Below are positions 34,002 through 43,443 of a stretch of DNA of 64,000 bases, in pieces (position 1 is the stretch's first letter; the number at the start of each line of letters is the position of its first letter). A program made the position numbers and the translations under genes. Origin of the DNA: Saccharomyces paradoxus (taxonomy: Eukaryota; Ascomycota; Saccharomycetes; Saccharomycetales; Saccharomycetaceae); the NCBI RefSeq assembly GCF_002079055.1, contig NC_047490.1:682001-746000 (forward strand), read 5' to 3'. The notes under the pieces were generated by a model. It did no database searches. It worked only from the letters and a program-made list of their open reading frames with translations, and was not told the origin of the DNA.

Positions 34002-37000
34002 TTAAGACAGAATATCTTTTTTGAGATCTTCACTACAACCATGTAAATCAACTGACCCTAATCCATAAACTTTCTCATAATGCAGATAACTCAAATTCTG
34101 GAAGAAACTTCTTAGCTGGGTGTGCCTCTCGATTCTGTGAATGCCTCGTAATAATGGAAGACCATCTTTCAAAGTTGTCGGTAATTCGAGATCATCAGCT
34201 TTGGTTATTTCATAATCCTTGAACTCTGCAATTTCGTCTGCCAGTGCCACGAACGAATTTGTTTTATATACACAATTTATCGTATCAATAACAAAAATCC
34301 ATTCATTCGTAGAGGTGAAACCTTCCATGTTGAGTAAGAGTAGCAGATCTAAAGTCTTACACACCTGCAATATTGTTTGTGAATCAACGTCTGACTGTAT
34401 TTGTAATGATTCATAAAATTCCTGCAAATTAGTTTGTAAACAGTAGCTGATCATAGACCAGTAGTCGTTGAAATGAGATTCTGAAAATCTCAAAAGCAAA
34501 ACTCTCAATAAGATCCAGCAGCTTCCCTTAAGCTTGATATCTTTGGATACTAGATACTGGAAAATGCAACTTATCAAAGAGGAAAACTGTAACAAATACG
34601 CGTCATTTGGCGATATCATCAGCAAATACGATATTTTCAAAAGGTTTTGGCACTTGTACTCGACTTCTGAATCGCTTCCCAAGTTAAATGTGATCAAAGT
34701 TGGCGTCACGCTTGAACGCTTGGAGCCAATCTCCAATAGTAAATCGTTCAAAATTTTCGATTTATTCTCTGGATAAATGGACCATTCGTAAATAATTCTT
34801 TCCCAAGTTTGATCACTGCCAATCACCAAAAGTTTTTTGTCATTTTGAAACAATTCCCCAATTAAAAGCCTCCAACTTTTAACTTTTGAACCTAGGTGGG
34901 ATATAACCGCAGCGAGTTCTAAGACATAACCTGGGATATTTTTCTCGCTTTTGGGTTTGATGTAAGGGGTTAAACACTGATTTACAATTGTCGATAACGT
35001 CGTATTAAACTTGTCTCCTCCAATTTGATCGTTGACGATATATTGAACACGGCGTACCACAAACTCTAAATCTTTAAATGAATCAGGATGGCCACGATAC
35101 AAGTTTGTAAAGTTTATGAATGCATTGGGTAAATATTTGAAAAACACATCCGATATCTCCCTTCTAACCCGTTTTTGTTCTCCAAACTGCGTTTTACTTA
35201 CTTTTTCAGAAATAAGGGCGACAAGTTTCAGAATAGACAATGAAACATCAGAATACAGGTTATAATTGGTTGCTACTTCTCTGAAGAATAGCAGGAAATC
35301 TCCATAAAACTCTTCTATTGCGGAGTTTTCTACAGAATCCACGTAGTTAAACAAAAATGTAATAATTGATTCCCCACCTAGCCTTTTTAACATGGAAGGC
35401 TCCCCTTTAGTTAATTTAGTTGTGCTTGCCCTGCTTCCATCACGATTAGAAAATTTCACAGATGCCGTTCTATTGTATCTGATAATTACACCATACAATA
35501 AATGTGGTATTGTCATAGCGGGTTTATTGCCGTCGAGCACATGTACTAGAGTAACTGTAACGTTCTCTGGCTTAGCACTGATTAAATTTTCCAGCAGTTC
35601 CAAAGGTTCTAGTAGGAATAAAGTTTCTAATAATTTCTTCGACCTGAATTTGAACTTGTACGAGTTATGATTAGTGACGTCCAGGCTGGAATCATCATTA
35701 GATTTACACGAAATATTATGAGCCCAATACCAAATATCTAAACAGCACGAAATCACCTGTCTGAAAGATTGCAGTATTACGTCTCTTTCTCCTTGAATCT
35801 TACTTTCTTCATTGGAGGAATCGGATGAAAAAACGTTTGAAACCACGGATTGAATGAAATCACCCTTTAAATTAGACCCTGAAAAGTATCCTTCCCTTTC
35901 GTCAGTAACAAGATAACCGTGTGAAATTTCTAATAACTCTTCGAGACCACCCAGCAGCAAAGCAACTGGTTGGTAATAACCACCTTCTTTCTTTTCCAGC
36001 AAAAACAATCTTTGGACGCACTGCACAAGAGATGCAGACAATGGTAAAATCATTCGAAATATAGAATTCTCAAAATAAACAATGCTTTCGGAAAGAAGCT
36101 TCACATAAGCCGTTACAATGAGAGGACTCTTCATATTTGAAACGCTGGTAACAAGAAAATCGATATATTTCAAATGGGCAGCATTGTCATCAAAAATGTC
36201 TAGTTTAATACCATTATCGTGTGATAGTCTGAGAACCTTTGACACAATATCCAACAGAGAAACCGCTATTAACTCTGGTTCGATTCCTTCATCTGCAATA
36301 TATTTAGATGACATTTGCAGTAAAAATATAACTATATCCTTGAAGTTTTCCTCAGTCCCATCCAGCAAGATATCCAAAAGAATTAACGCGCTCCTGATAC
36401 TTTTGGCGTGTGTATTGTTCTTTATGTTCAGAAACCTTGTCAACGTGACCAACAGCAGACATTTATATGTGGAAACGTCCTCATTCTTCCATATGGTTAA
36501 AGATTTTATTGAGGTAAGTTCAGTGGAAAAAACTTTCCTCGTTCGGCCGCTGTTTGTTTTCAACACATAAGCAAGCATCTGGAACTCATATGTGAGCATA
36601 TCAAGATCGTCCCTCTCGTCTAAGGCTTCTTTTTCGAGATGAGTAACCATTAGAATGTTATCAGTCAAAATGTAAAATAGTCTTGCAGCAGATCCTGAAT
36701 TTATTATTGATAAAATCCACTTTGAAACAGTTAAATAAAAGGGATTCTGATCATCAAAAAGTTCACCCAGAATTAATTCAAGAGGGCGCCTGATCAAATT
36801 TGTATTTGAGTCTAGCTGTGTCCATAACAGATCTAAAACGCCCAGCCTCTCGGATATATCTTCTTCTTCCACAAAAGTATATACCAACGCACTTTCAATG
36901 AATTTGGATGGAATAAACCTGTTTAGAGTCTTTAAGTTTTTGACCCCTAATATTTGGTGGCGTGGATCTTTTAAAGATTTCCACACAGCCATCATGATCA

Positions 37001-39098
37001 TTTTCAACAATTTCATCGACTCAATGAATTCCATGCGCGAATATAAGTAGTTACTAAAAATTTCTACTATTCCAACTATTTCTTCTGATTTTGCATCATT
37101 ATGAGATTCACAAAGCCTGAGAATAGCCCCAAATATGCTCTGAGTTATTTTCTTATCCGACCAGCTTGTGTGAGATCCTCCATTAGGTCCTTCAGATTCA
37201 GGAATCTTTTCGAAAATAGCTATAAATAATCTAGAGCTTTCGTTGATAAATTCTAACTCTCGTAAACTTGAAAGAAGCTTTTTCTGAATAAGATTTGCTA
37301 TTAAAAAAGTTAGATCCTCCGTTGTAAAGGGTGGCAAACGCTCAGCCGTATTATCCTTCTCTGAAATGCTAGATGGATTAGAAACATTGGTATAGAACTC
37401 ACGTATTTTGCTCAAAAGTTCTTCGCAGCTTATATCATCATCGTGCTTTAATTTTGAGTGACTGAGAGGAAGAAGAGCCCTCTCAGGGATATAGCTTAGC
37501 AATTTGTTATACAAAGAAAACTTTTGGAGCTTATGAATATTTTTGATATCTTTATCATTAGGTGGAAGAGCAAGTAAAGCTAATAAAATCAAAGGAAGAT
37601 GGCGTACAATAATTTCTTCGTCGCTTCCAATATTAAAATTTGTTAATACGAAATCTAAAACTCTTAGGTTTTTGATATCTTCAAGTTCCTGAAAAAGCTT
37701 TCCCCATATAATATTGGTTTCAACATTGTCAAAAAAGGTGCGTGCGGTTTTCAGGATTTGTTCGTTGTGTTTGAAATTTTCCGAGGAATAGAGAAGTGGA
37801 ACGAATAGTTCAGGGATTACAAGTGAGCCAATCTCCCACCTATCCATGACTGCCATGCTTATCTTGAATGCGGTTAGAACGGATTCTTCTTCTGAGAGAA
37901 GGTCGTTTAAACCTTCCAAAAGGGCACCTAACCCATATTTTGTAAAATACACATTACTTTCTTCGTTTCCTGACTTGACCGAAGTAGTGTCTTCCATCGA
38001 GTTTCCGCTGTTATTGTTTAGCATCCCCCCAGCAGTAGGACCGAGAAGCCAGTTCCATATTCTTCTGTTCAAAGACATATCCTTGCTCAAAGTAGTTTTA
38101 CAACAGCTCATGATCAGTAATTTTTTATCCTCAGAAGTAATAAGAACATTTAAAACAGGAGAATCTAGCCTTAACCGCTGTAGCAAAAGATCCAAAACGC
38201 TTCTTTTAATAAGAATATCATTTTCATCTTCTAAACAACCGACAAGGCATCGGATAAGCAGACCTGGTTCAGGGGTCACTAAATCTTTAGCTGCAGGCAA
38301 TAAAACCTTGAAAGCTTCTTCTTTTCTTCTTTTCCTGTCTAGGTGAGAATCGTTAGTTTCGGTTTCGCTTGTGTTCTCTTCTGCTTCCATTTTTATTTTG
38401 TTTACCAGATGAGGTACAGCATTCAACGATGGGAATTTTCTAGTCAGCCAGGTGAGACCGCCCAGTCTTCTGCCTTTATTTGCAGTCATAACTAAAAATA
38501 ACGTTTGCCAAAATAAGGAATTGTCATCCAAATTCTCCTGCAAGGTCTCAACGAGTTTTAAAGTTAAAGGTAAAAAATCACTGCTTTCATCATCAATCCC
38601 TGGCAACAAACTAGAAATCAAAGGTCTGATTAGTAGCCTTAAAGTTGTTTGAGGTAACTGAAGGATATAATTATCGTAAAGCTCTATTAAATGTGACCTA
38701 ACAGACATAGAGGCATATGTCATCAGAGGTAAGATACCCGGGATCCAAATGTTACACTCTGTAGCTAGAGTTTCAAGGCTAATGTGTTCAAATATGTATG
38801 TATAAACCTCTAAGGTTTTCTGGTGAACACCTGCAGGTAACGCCGGTGATAATGAGGATGTCAATCTTCGACTCACCTGATACGGAGAAGGAACGTAGTA
38901 TCTTACATTCTGGAATTTGGGTGACCAGCTTTGCAATGCCTTCAATAGTGTTCCCAAACTAGCAATATAGTCCGCCCATTCTGTTACCGAGTCAAATCTC
39001 TCTAATGCACGCTCGACATTAGCATGAAACTTCTTCTGTTTAGAGTCTAGTTGCTTATTATTTGAGTCAATTGTAAGAGGCTTTAGTGGTAAGGACAT
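34002..39098 (-). CDS. DOP1: Dop1, dopey-family protein of endosome/Golgi traffic
   Basis: 1698 residues, the S. cerevisiae length. Dop1 acts with Mon2 and the flippase Neo1 in membrane traffic between endosomes and Golgi and in ER organisation, and is essential. The N-terminal dopey domain is recognisable (residues ~15-300: SVTEWADYIASLGTLLKAL, then VPSPYQVSRRL and ALPAGVHQKTLEVY). The long middle is a helical, HEAT-like, leucine-rich solenoid with short acidic loops; a Leu-rich C-terminal section follows. No enzyme motif. A 5-kb frame with no interruption. Confidence 0.96.
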   Translation of the reverse strand: MSLPLKPLTIDSNNKQLDSKQKKFHANVERALERFDSVTEWADYIASLGTLLKALQSWSPKFQNVRYYVPSPYQVSRRLTSSLSPALPAGVHQKTLEVYTYIFEHISLETLATECNIWIPGILPLMTYASMSVRSHLIELYDNYILQLPQTTLRLLIRPLISSLLPGIDDESSDFLPLTLKLVETLQENLDDNSLFWQTLFLVMTANKGRRLGGLTWLTRKFPSLNAVPHLVNKIKMEAEENTSETETNDSHLDRKRRKEEAFKVLLPAAKDLVTPEPGLLIRCLVGCLEDENDILIKRSVLDLLLQRLRLDSPVLNVLITSEDKKLLIMSCCKTTLSKDMSLNRRIWNWLLGPTAGGMLNNNSGNSMEDTTSVKSGNEESNVYFTKYGLGALLEGLNDLLSEEESVLTAFKISMAVMDRWEIGSLVIPELFVPLLYSSENFKHNEQILKTARTFFDNVETNIIWGKLFQELEDIKNLRVLDFVLTNFNIGSDEEIIVRHLPLILLALLALPPNDKDIKNIHKLQKFSLYNKLLSYIPERALLPLSHSKLKHDDDISCEELLSKIREFYTNVSNPSSISEKDNTAERLPPFTTEDLTFLIANLIQKKLLSSLRELEFINESSRLFIAIFEKIPESEGPNGGSHTSWSDKKITQSIFGAILRLCESHNDAKSEEIVGIVEIFSNYLYSRMEFIESMKLLKMIMMAVWKSLKDPRHQILGVKNLKTLNRFIPSKFIESALVYTFVEEEDISERLGVLDLLWTQLDSNTNLIRRPLELILGELFDDQNPFYLTVSKWILSIINSGSAARLFYILTDNILMVTHLEKEALDERDDLDMLTYEFQMLAYVLKTNSGRTRKVFSTELTSIKSLTIWKNEDVSTYKCLLLVTLTRFLNIKNNTHAKSIRSALILLDILLDGTEENFKDIVIFLLQMSSKYIADEGIEPELIAVSLLDIVSKVLRLSHDNGIKLDIFDDNAAHLKYIDFLVTSVSNMKSPLIVTAYVKLLSESIVYFENSIFRMILPLSASLVQCVQRLFLLEKKEGGYYQPVALLLGGLEELLEISHGYLVTDEREGYFSGSNLKGDFIQSVVSNVFSSDSSNEESKIQGERDVILQSFRQVISCCLDIWYWAHNISCKSNDDSSLDVTNHNSYKFKFRSKKLLETLFLLEPLELLENLISAKPENVTVTLVHVLDGNKPAMTIPHLLYGVIIRYNRTASVKFSNRDGSRASTTKLTKGEPSMLKRLGGESIITFLFNYVDSVENSAIEEFYGDFLLFFREVATNYNLYSDVSLSILKLVALISEKVSKTQFGEQKRVRREISDVFFKYLPNAFINFTNLYRGHPDSFKDLEFVVRRVQYIVNDQIGGDKFNTTLSTIVNQCLTPYIKPKSEKNIPGYVLELAAVISHLGSKVKSWRLLIGELFQNDKKLLVIGSDQTWERIIYEWSIYPENKSKILNDLLLEIGSKRSSVTPTLITFNLGSDSEVEYKCQNLLKISYLLMISPNDAYLLQFSSLISCIFQYLVSKDIKLKGSCWILLRVLLLRFSESHFNDYWSMISYCLQTNLQEFYESLQIQSDVDSQTILQVCKTLDLLLLLNMEGFTSTNEWIFVIDTINCVYKTNSFVALADEIAEFKDYEITKADDLELPTTLKDGLPLLRGIHRIERHTQLRSFFQNLSYLHYEKVYGLGSVDLHGCSEDLKKDILS

Positions 39099-39627
39099 CT
39101 TCTTTCAATCCTCTCACTAAAAGCTGCTTTGTCAACGTTTCAGTATATCCTTACAAGTTTAATTGGGAGAGAAAGGTTATATATTACGTAGTGCTATTGT
39201 TTCTTTTCCAGTGAGATCCAGCTCAGCCTTTGAAAAAACTAAATACATTTTGATCACGTGACCTGAAGTGCAATGCCCACCAAATGAATAAGCTCGTCAT
39301 TTATAGATAAACAGTTACTGGATCCAAAAATCCTTTCTTTGAGCACATACATACTTTATATGTAGACAATTGATTGATCGTATCAATAAATATTAAATAA
39401 AAAGATTATTTTATATTATTATTGTAAAATATTATAAGTAGTAGCAATTTTGCATGTAGATATATTTCTGAAAGATTAATTTGCAGAACTAGAGGTATAG
39501 TTACCCATCATTTTGCGCTAGGGATATAAAAAAATTACGTAAATCATCTGCCAAATGCTAACAATGACTGAAAGATAATTTTAAAAATCTTAAATAATGC
39601 GAAGAGTTTGTTTAGAAACCATACGAG
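39099..39627. other. DOP1 promoter and PEX7 3' region
   Basis: 529 bp. The DOP1 side holds an E-box (listed separately). Bases ~39383-39437 are almost pure A/T, consistent with the PEX7 3'-end region or a nucleosome-poor stretch. No gene seen. Confidence 0.55.
39253..39260. promoter_or_regulatory. Cbf1-type E-box upstream of DOP1
   Basis: ATCACGTG, followed by A, fits the Cbf1 consensus RTCACRTG around a palindromic CACGTG; ~155-160 bp before the DOP1 ATG. Pho4 and Tye7 can bind the same core, but the 5' RT favours Cbf1. Confidence 0.6.
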
Positions 39628-40758
39628 TCAATAACCCAAGCCGTTCCATACAAATAAGTTGCCATCCCATGCAGTTGAAGCTACGTAGCCTGGCTTTCCC
39701 CAGAGGCTCCAGTCAGCTCCAAACACGAATTCTGAATGCTGAGTGAAATTAAAAATGGAGCCTTTGCTAGAATCCGTAGAGTTAGTTTTATAGGTTTCTT
39801 TTGTACCATCATTACTTAGATCTCTCCATATTCGACAGGTCATATCATATGAAGCAGACATTAAAATATTGGAATGGTGAGGGGACCAGGTAACTTTTCT
39901 AATTGCAAGCCCGTGCGCATTAGGGATCTCATTGATGCATGATGAATTGTGGGGTTGGCTGTGCGTAGTCCTGTTATTAGTAGCCGATTCGTTTTTATTT
40001 AGCATCCTAATGTCCCAGATTCTAATGGCATTGTCTACACCGCCTGTGGCGACTATATAAGGTCTGTATTTGTTGAAATCGCAAGTCAATGCTTCTAACC
40101 CTGAATGCACTAAAAAATTATTCTGGTTTTTACTGGACGGTAATCTGATGTCAAACAAGCTTGCATAAGAATTTCCTGAACAGGATATGACCAGATTTTG
40201 GTCATGGGGAGAAAATTGTGCCTGGTACACACAGTTCTTATTCTTCGAAATACCAGTAAAGTTTTTCTTTTTCAATATAATTGCATTTAATGGATCCACC
40301 ATCTTGGTAATTTCTAAAGGTCGTGGAGTAAGGCTCATCAAACTTTGCTTTCTCAGAGGAGACCAAATTTTTATAGATCCGTCCCATGAACTACTCAAAA
40401 AATTTTGCCTGTTGACTAGGTTCCAATTGCAACTGAATACTTCTCGTTCATGCTCCTTATATATGGCAATAGGAAACTCTTTAAAGGTGGTATCAAACAA
40501 GCGTAATGTGCCATCACCTTGTGCCACCAACACTTGATTTTCATGACTTTCGTTCCATGCAACGTCAAATAAACAATCTTGTGTTAAAAATGAATTAACT
40601 TCCGCTATCCCACCTACACGGTCAATCTCTAGTATGTACAATTTTCCATTTCCAACCAAGCCAAAATTTGAACCGGCAGCTACTGCAAGCCTGTTATCGA
40701 AAAAGGGAGAATATTGGACACCATACCCACTAAAACCTTGCATATGATATCTGAGCAT
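39628..40758 (-). CDS. PEX7: Pex7, WD40 receptor for PTS2 peroxisomal cargo
   Basis: 376 residues from ATG 40758; five earlier codons are open only from a TTG. Pex7 binds the N-terminal PTS2 signal (for example of thiolase Pot1) in the cytosol and carries it with Pex18/Pex21 to the peroxisome. The whole chain is a seven-bladed WD40 propeller: SSSWDGSIKIW, SCSGNSYASLFDIR, TGGVDNAIRIWDIR, SASYDMTCRIW and STAWDGNLFVW mark successive blades. It ends GLGY, one residue longer than the 375-residue S. cerevisiae protein as I remember it. Several blade-loop substitutions (the stretch after LNKNESAT) are unlike S288C. Confidence 0.95.
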   Translation of the reverse strand: MLRYHMQGFSGYGVQYSPFFDNRLAVAAGSNFGLVGNGKLYILEIDRVGGIAEVNSFLTQDCLFDVAWNESHENQVLVAQGDGTLRLFDTTFKEFPIAIYKEHEREVFSCNWNLVNRQNFLSSSWDGSIKIWSPLRKQSLMSLTPRPLEITKMVDPLNAIILKKKNFTGISKNKNCVYQAQFSPHDQNLVISCSGNSYASLFDIRLPSSKNQNNFLVHSGLEALTCDFNKYRPYIVATGGVDNAIRIWDIRMLNKNESATNNRTTHSQPHNSSCINEIPNAHGLAIRKVTWSPHHSNILMSASYDMTCRIWRDLSNDGTKETYKTNSTDSSKGSIFNFTQHSEFVFGADWSLWGKPGYVASTAWDGNLFVWNGLGY

Positions 40759-41215
40759 GTTGTATAAATGCAAAAGCTAGGTGATATTTCGTCAATAAAA
40801 TGAGAGCTTTGCACTTTTCGAGTGTCGGATTTCCAATTGAGAAGGAAATGATTTCAAGAGAATAATGACCTTTCGTAAAAGATTTGATGATAGGAAGTCA
40901 GAGTTCGTAATTGGGCCTTGAAAGTGTTGTCGTCTTTCACAATTTTGCGAAGCGACTTCTGAGACGAAGTTATGCCGGTGACTCAATTTCTCGGCCTCCA
41001 TATTTCATTGCTGGAGACATGCAAGTTTCTGGTTGATACTGATTATAAAACTTTAGGTAGAATGAAAAGGAAAATAAGTATATGATATATGTATACATAT
41101 ATATATAAAGATGCAGAAAAAAAATGGTAAAAGAAATAGAAAATAATGTCTAAAGACGAATTAGCGCGAATGGGACATATTTTCATATTAGCATACTTCA
41201 ACAAGTTGGTATTGT
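40759..41215. other. PEX7 promoter and SAN1 3' region
   Basis: 457 bp. A minus-strand ATG frame of 69 codons (41001-40792) ends 33 bp before the PEX7 ATG (see findings). An alternating TA/TG tract at 41080-41107 probably belongs to SAN1 3'-end formation. No oleate response element pair (CGG-N-CCG) found. Confidence 0.5.
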
Positions 41216-43021
41216 CTATTGAGTTGATCGTTGCTCATTGTTATCATTAGGGACGTTGTTATGAATAGTCGTGTCCGAGCTACTTGAATCTTGGTCTTGG
41301 GAGGAATTTTCGTCTGCAGGTGGGTGGGCAGAATTGTTGCTGTTTAGTTCAACAGTAGTAACATCACCATTTTGATTTCTATAGCTGGCAACACCCGAGG
41401 AAAATAAGTTATTTCTGTTGCTGTCGGTAGTACTTCCATTTCCTTGATGATCATTGTTATAGTTATTGTCGTTATTGTTTTCCCTTGAGCCATTCCTGAA
41501 ATGGCCTGTTAGTCGTGAAATATTGTCCAAAAAGGAACTTCCTTGGGTTGCATCAAATGACGATGTGTCATTATGTCCTTGGTTTTGAACAGTTTGCGCT
41601 CCAGAAGTTTCTGTTTCGGAGGTATCTGATGTTCCTCCCTGAGCAACGTTGAATATGTGATCCAAAACAGCTCTTAGTCTGTTATGGTGAGCATCTGTAG
41701 CGTCACTGCTAGTGTCATTTGAGTTTGAACCGGTCGTTGTCGATGGGCTTGCTGAAGAATTAGAAGCGTTAGAGTTCGGATTTGGACTGTGGAATTGGAA
41801 TAAGGTCAAGGGGATTGGAACCCAGCGCGGACTTTGATTGTTATTCGAACCACCAGGGTTAGAAGGTAGATTTTGGTCAGTTGAGTTCAGTCCGCTGAAA
41901 ACATTTCTATCGCTATCGTTAGGTGGTAAGCGGACTGGATCGTGTAGAGATTGGCCGTTTTGAGGCATTAGGAAGAAGCCTGTCCTTGATAACATCTGTT
42001 CGCCAGAATTCGCGTTTCCAATAGTAGGAACCGTTGTATTGGAAGTATTCTCGGATGCGGTAGCGTTTTCGTTAGTATTATTCGCTGCAGTTGGATCGTA
42101 CAGAACTCGTCTAATACGTTCAAAGGCGGCTTCGTTAGCTGCTACTTCATCCGTATCTTGTTGAGCTGCACGTTGAACACCTGCAGATTCGCTAATCTTT
42201 TGTCTACAGAGGGGACAGGAATTTTCTAATCTTGACCATTTGTAAATACATTCTCTTCCAAAAATGTGGCCGCAAGGCAACTTGATTGGTGAGTGCTTGT
42301 AGCTTGGATTAGTTTCCTCATCATGAAGATCTGGAGGCTGCTCAACAACCGCAGCATTTGTAATCGATGGGCCACTGCCATTGCCAGCGATTATACGTGT
42401 GTTGAGCGCACCTTCGTTATCCTTCCTTTTTTTTGTCCCTTCAGATTCCCCTTCATCTTCTGAATCCCTTTTTCTTTTTGTTTTAGAAGGATCGCTTTCA
42501 TCTTCATATTCGTCATAACATATACTACACAAAGGTCCTTCAGTTTTGGGTAGATCAGATACCGGCAGCACAGGCAGTTTATCAAACTCATCCTTTGTTA
42601 TACCTTTTGGTCTATTTAACAATCTGTTGAATCTCTCCATTGCTAGCTGAGCGGCAACAGATATGAAGCTGTTCAAACGGTCTTGGGGAGTAGACGCAGG
42701 AACATCACGAAAAGATAGAACAAGAGCGCCGTCAGGTTGATGACCCCCATTTCCGATTCCAAAGCTGGGCCCAGTACCTGGGGCAATCGTGCTAGCGGAC
42801 GTTGCACTATTATTTTCAGTATTACCATTATTAGATATATTGCTTAAATGTGCTAGCCTCTCCGGAGTGAAATACGAATACTGAATGGAAACGGTTATGT
42901 TTCTTGTTTGCTCAGTACCACTATTGAGTTGGGCGGAGGCTGAGTTTGAATTATTATTATTTTCAATGTTATTTGGTGATGTATTTGTGCCTCTGTCTTG
43001 TCCTTGATCGCTTTCACTCAT
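41216..43021 (-). CDS. SAN1: San1, nuclear protein-quality-control ubiquitin ligase
   Basis: 601 residues from ATG 43021 (about 610 in S. cerevisiae); three upstream codons are open only from a TTG. San1 ubiquitinates misfolded nuclear proteins with Ubc1/Cdc34, recognising exposed hydrophobic patches directly through its disordered arms. The RING is split by a charged insert: CSICYDEYEDE at ~165, a Lys/Glu-rich ~75-residue loop with KRKRD and KKRKD nuclear-localisation-like clusters, then LPCGHIFGRECIYKW and CPLCRQ at ~250-285. Both ends are Asn/Ser/Thr-rich low complexity, which explains the length change and makes this one of the least conserved proteins of the window against my memory of S288C. 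Confidence 0.95.
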   Translation of the reverse strand: MSESDQGQDRGTNTSPNNIENNNNSNSASAQLNSGTEQTRNITVSIQYSYFTPERLAHLSNISNNGNTENNSATSASTIAPGTGPSFGIGNGGHQPDGALVLSFRDVPASTPQDRLNSFISVAAQLAMERFNRLLNRPKGITKDEFDKLPVLPVSDLPKTEGPLCSICYDEYEDESDPSKTKRKRDSEDEGESEGTKKRKDNEGALNTRIIAGNGSGPSITNAAVVEQPPDLHDEETNPSYKHSPIKLPCGHIFGRECIYKWSRLENSCPLCRQKISESAGVQRAAQQDTDEVAANEAAFERIRRVLYDPTAANNTNENATASENTSNTTVPTIGNANSGEQMLSRTGFFLMPQNGQSLHDPVRLPPNDSDRNVFSGLNSTDQNLPSNPGGSNNNQSPRWVPIPLTLFQFHSPNPNSNASNSSASPSTTTGSNSNDTSSDATDAHHNRLRAVLDHIFNVAQGGTSDTSETETSGAQTVQNQGHNDTSSFDATQGSSFLDNISRLTGHFRNGSRENNNDNNYNNDHQGNGSTTDSNRNNLFSSGVASYRNQNGDVTTVELNSNNSAHPPADENSSQDQDSSSSDTTIHNNVPNDNNEQRSTQ

Positions 43022-43443
43022 AATGAACAAAAGCTGAGGTTACAAGATTATAAGAGAAAACAAAGGGAAAAAGAGTGAAACAAACAATGTTGAAACGCTA
43101 AATAACTTCTATCTATAGTAGCTTCGTTAGAGGAATATATACCATAAACTATATTTCCTTGAATTTCTGTTTTCGTTATTGTTTCAGTTGATTTGGTGGT
43201 ACCAATACGATTGTATGTAAAAATTCTTTCATAATTTTTGACAAATGGCGGAATGAATGTTTTACCCGGATAATGTCATAGTGCATGGTTGCCGGTAGAG
43301 AAGCCAGAAATAATGAAAAAGAATACTATTTACTATACGTGAAAGGCGTATTTTTTTTCAACTAATGTACAACGTTATAACTCTGCACATACATTGCAAC
43401 TCTCAATGTCCAGTAAATGCTTTTTGAATAGAGCAGAAACTCA
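43022..43443. other. SAN1 promoter and MKC7 3' region
   Basis: 422 bp. Contains one Reb1 site (listed separately). The rest is AT-rich with a nine-T run near 43351. Confidence 0.55.
43262..43268. promoter_or_regulatory. Reb1 site upstream of SAN1
   Basis: TTACCCG followed by G, a full Reb1 core, 241 bp before the SAN1 ATG and ~175 bp past the MKC7 stop. Reb1 sites clear nucleosomes at promoters and can also stop read-through transcription from an upstream gene; MKC7 reads toward it. Confidence 0.65.
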
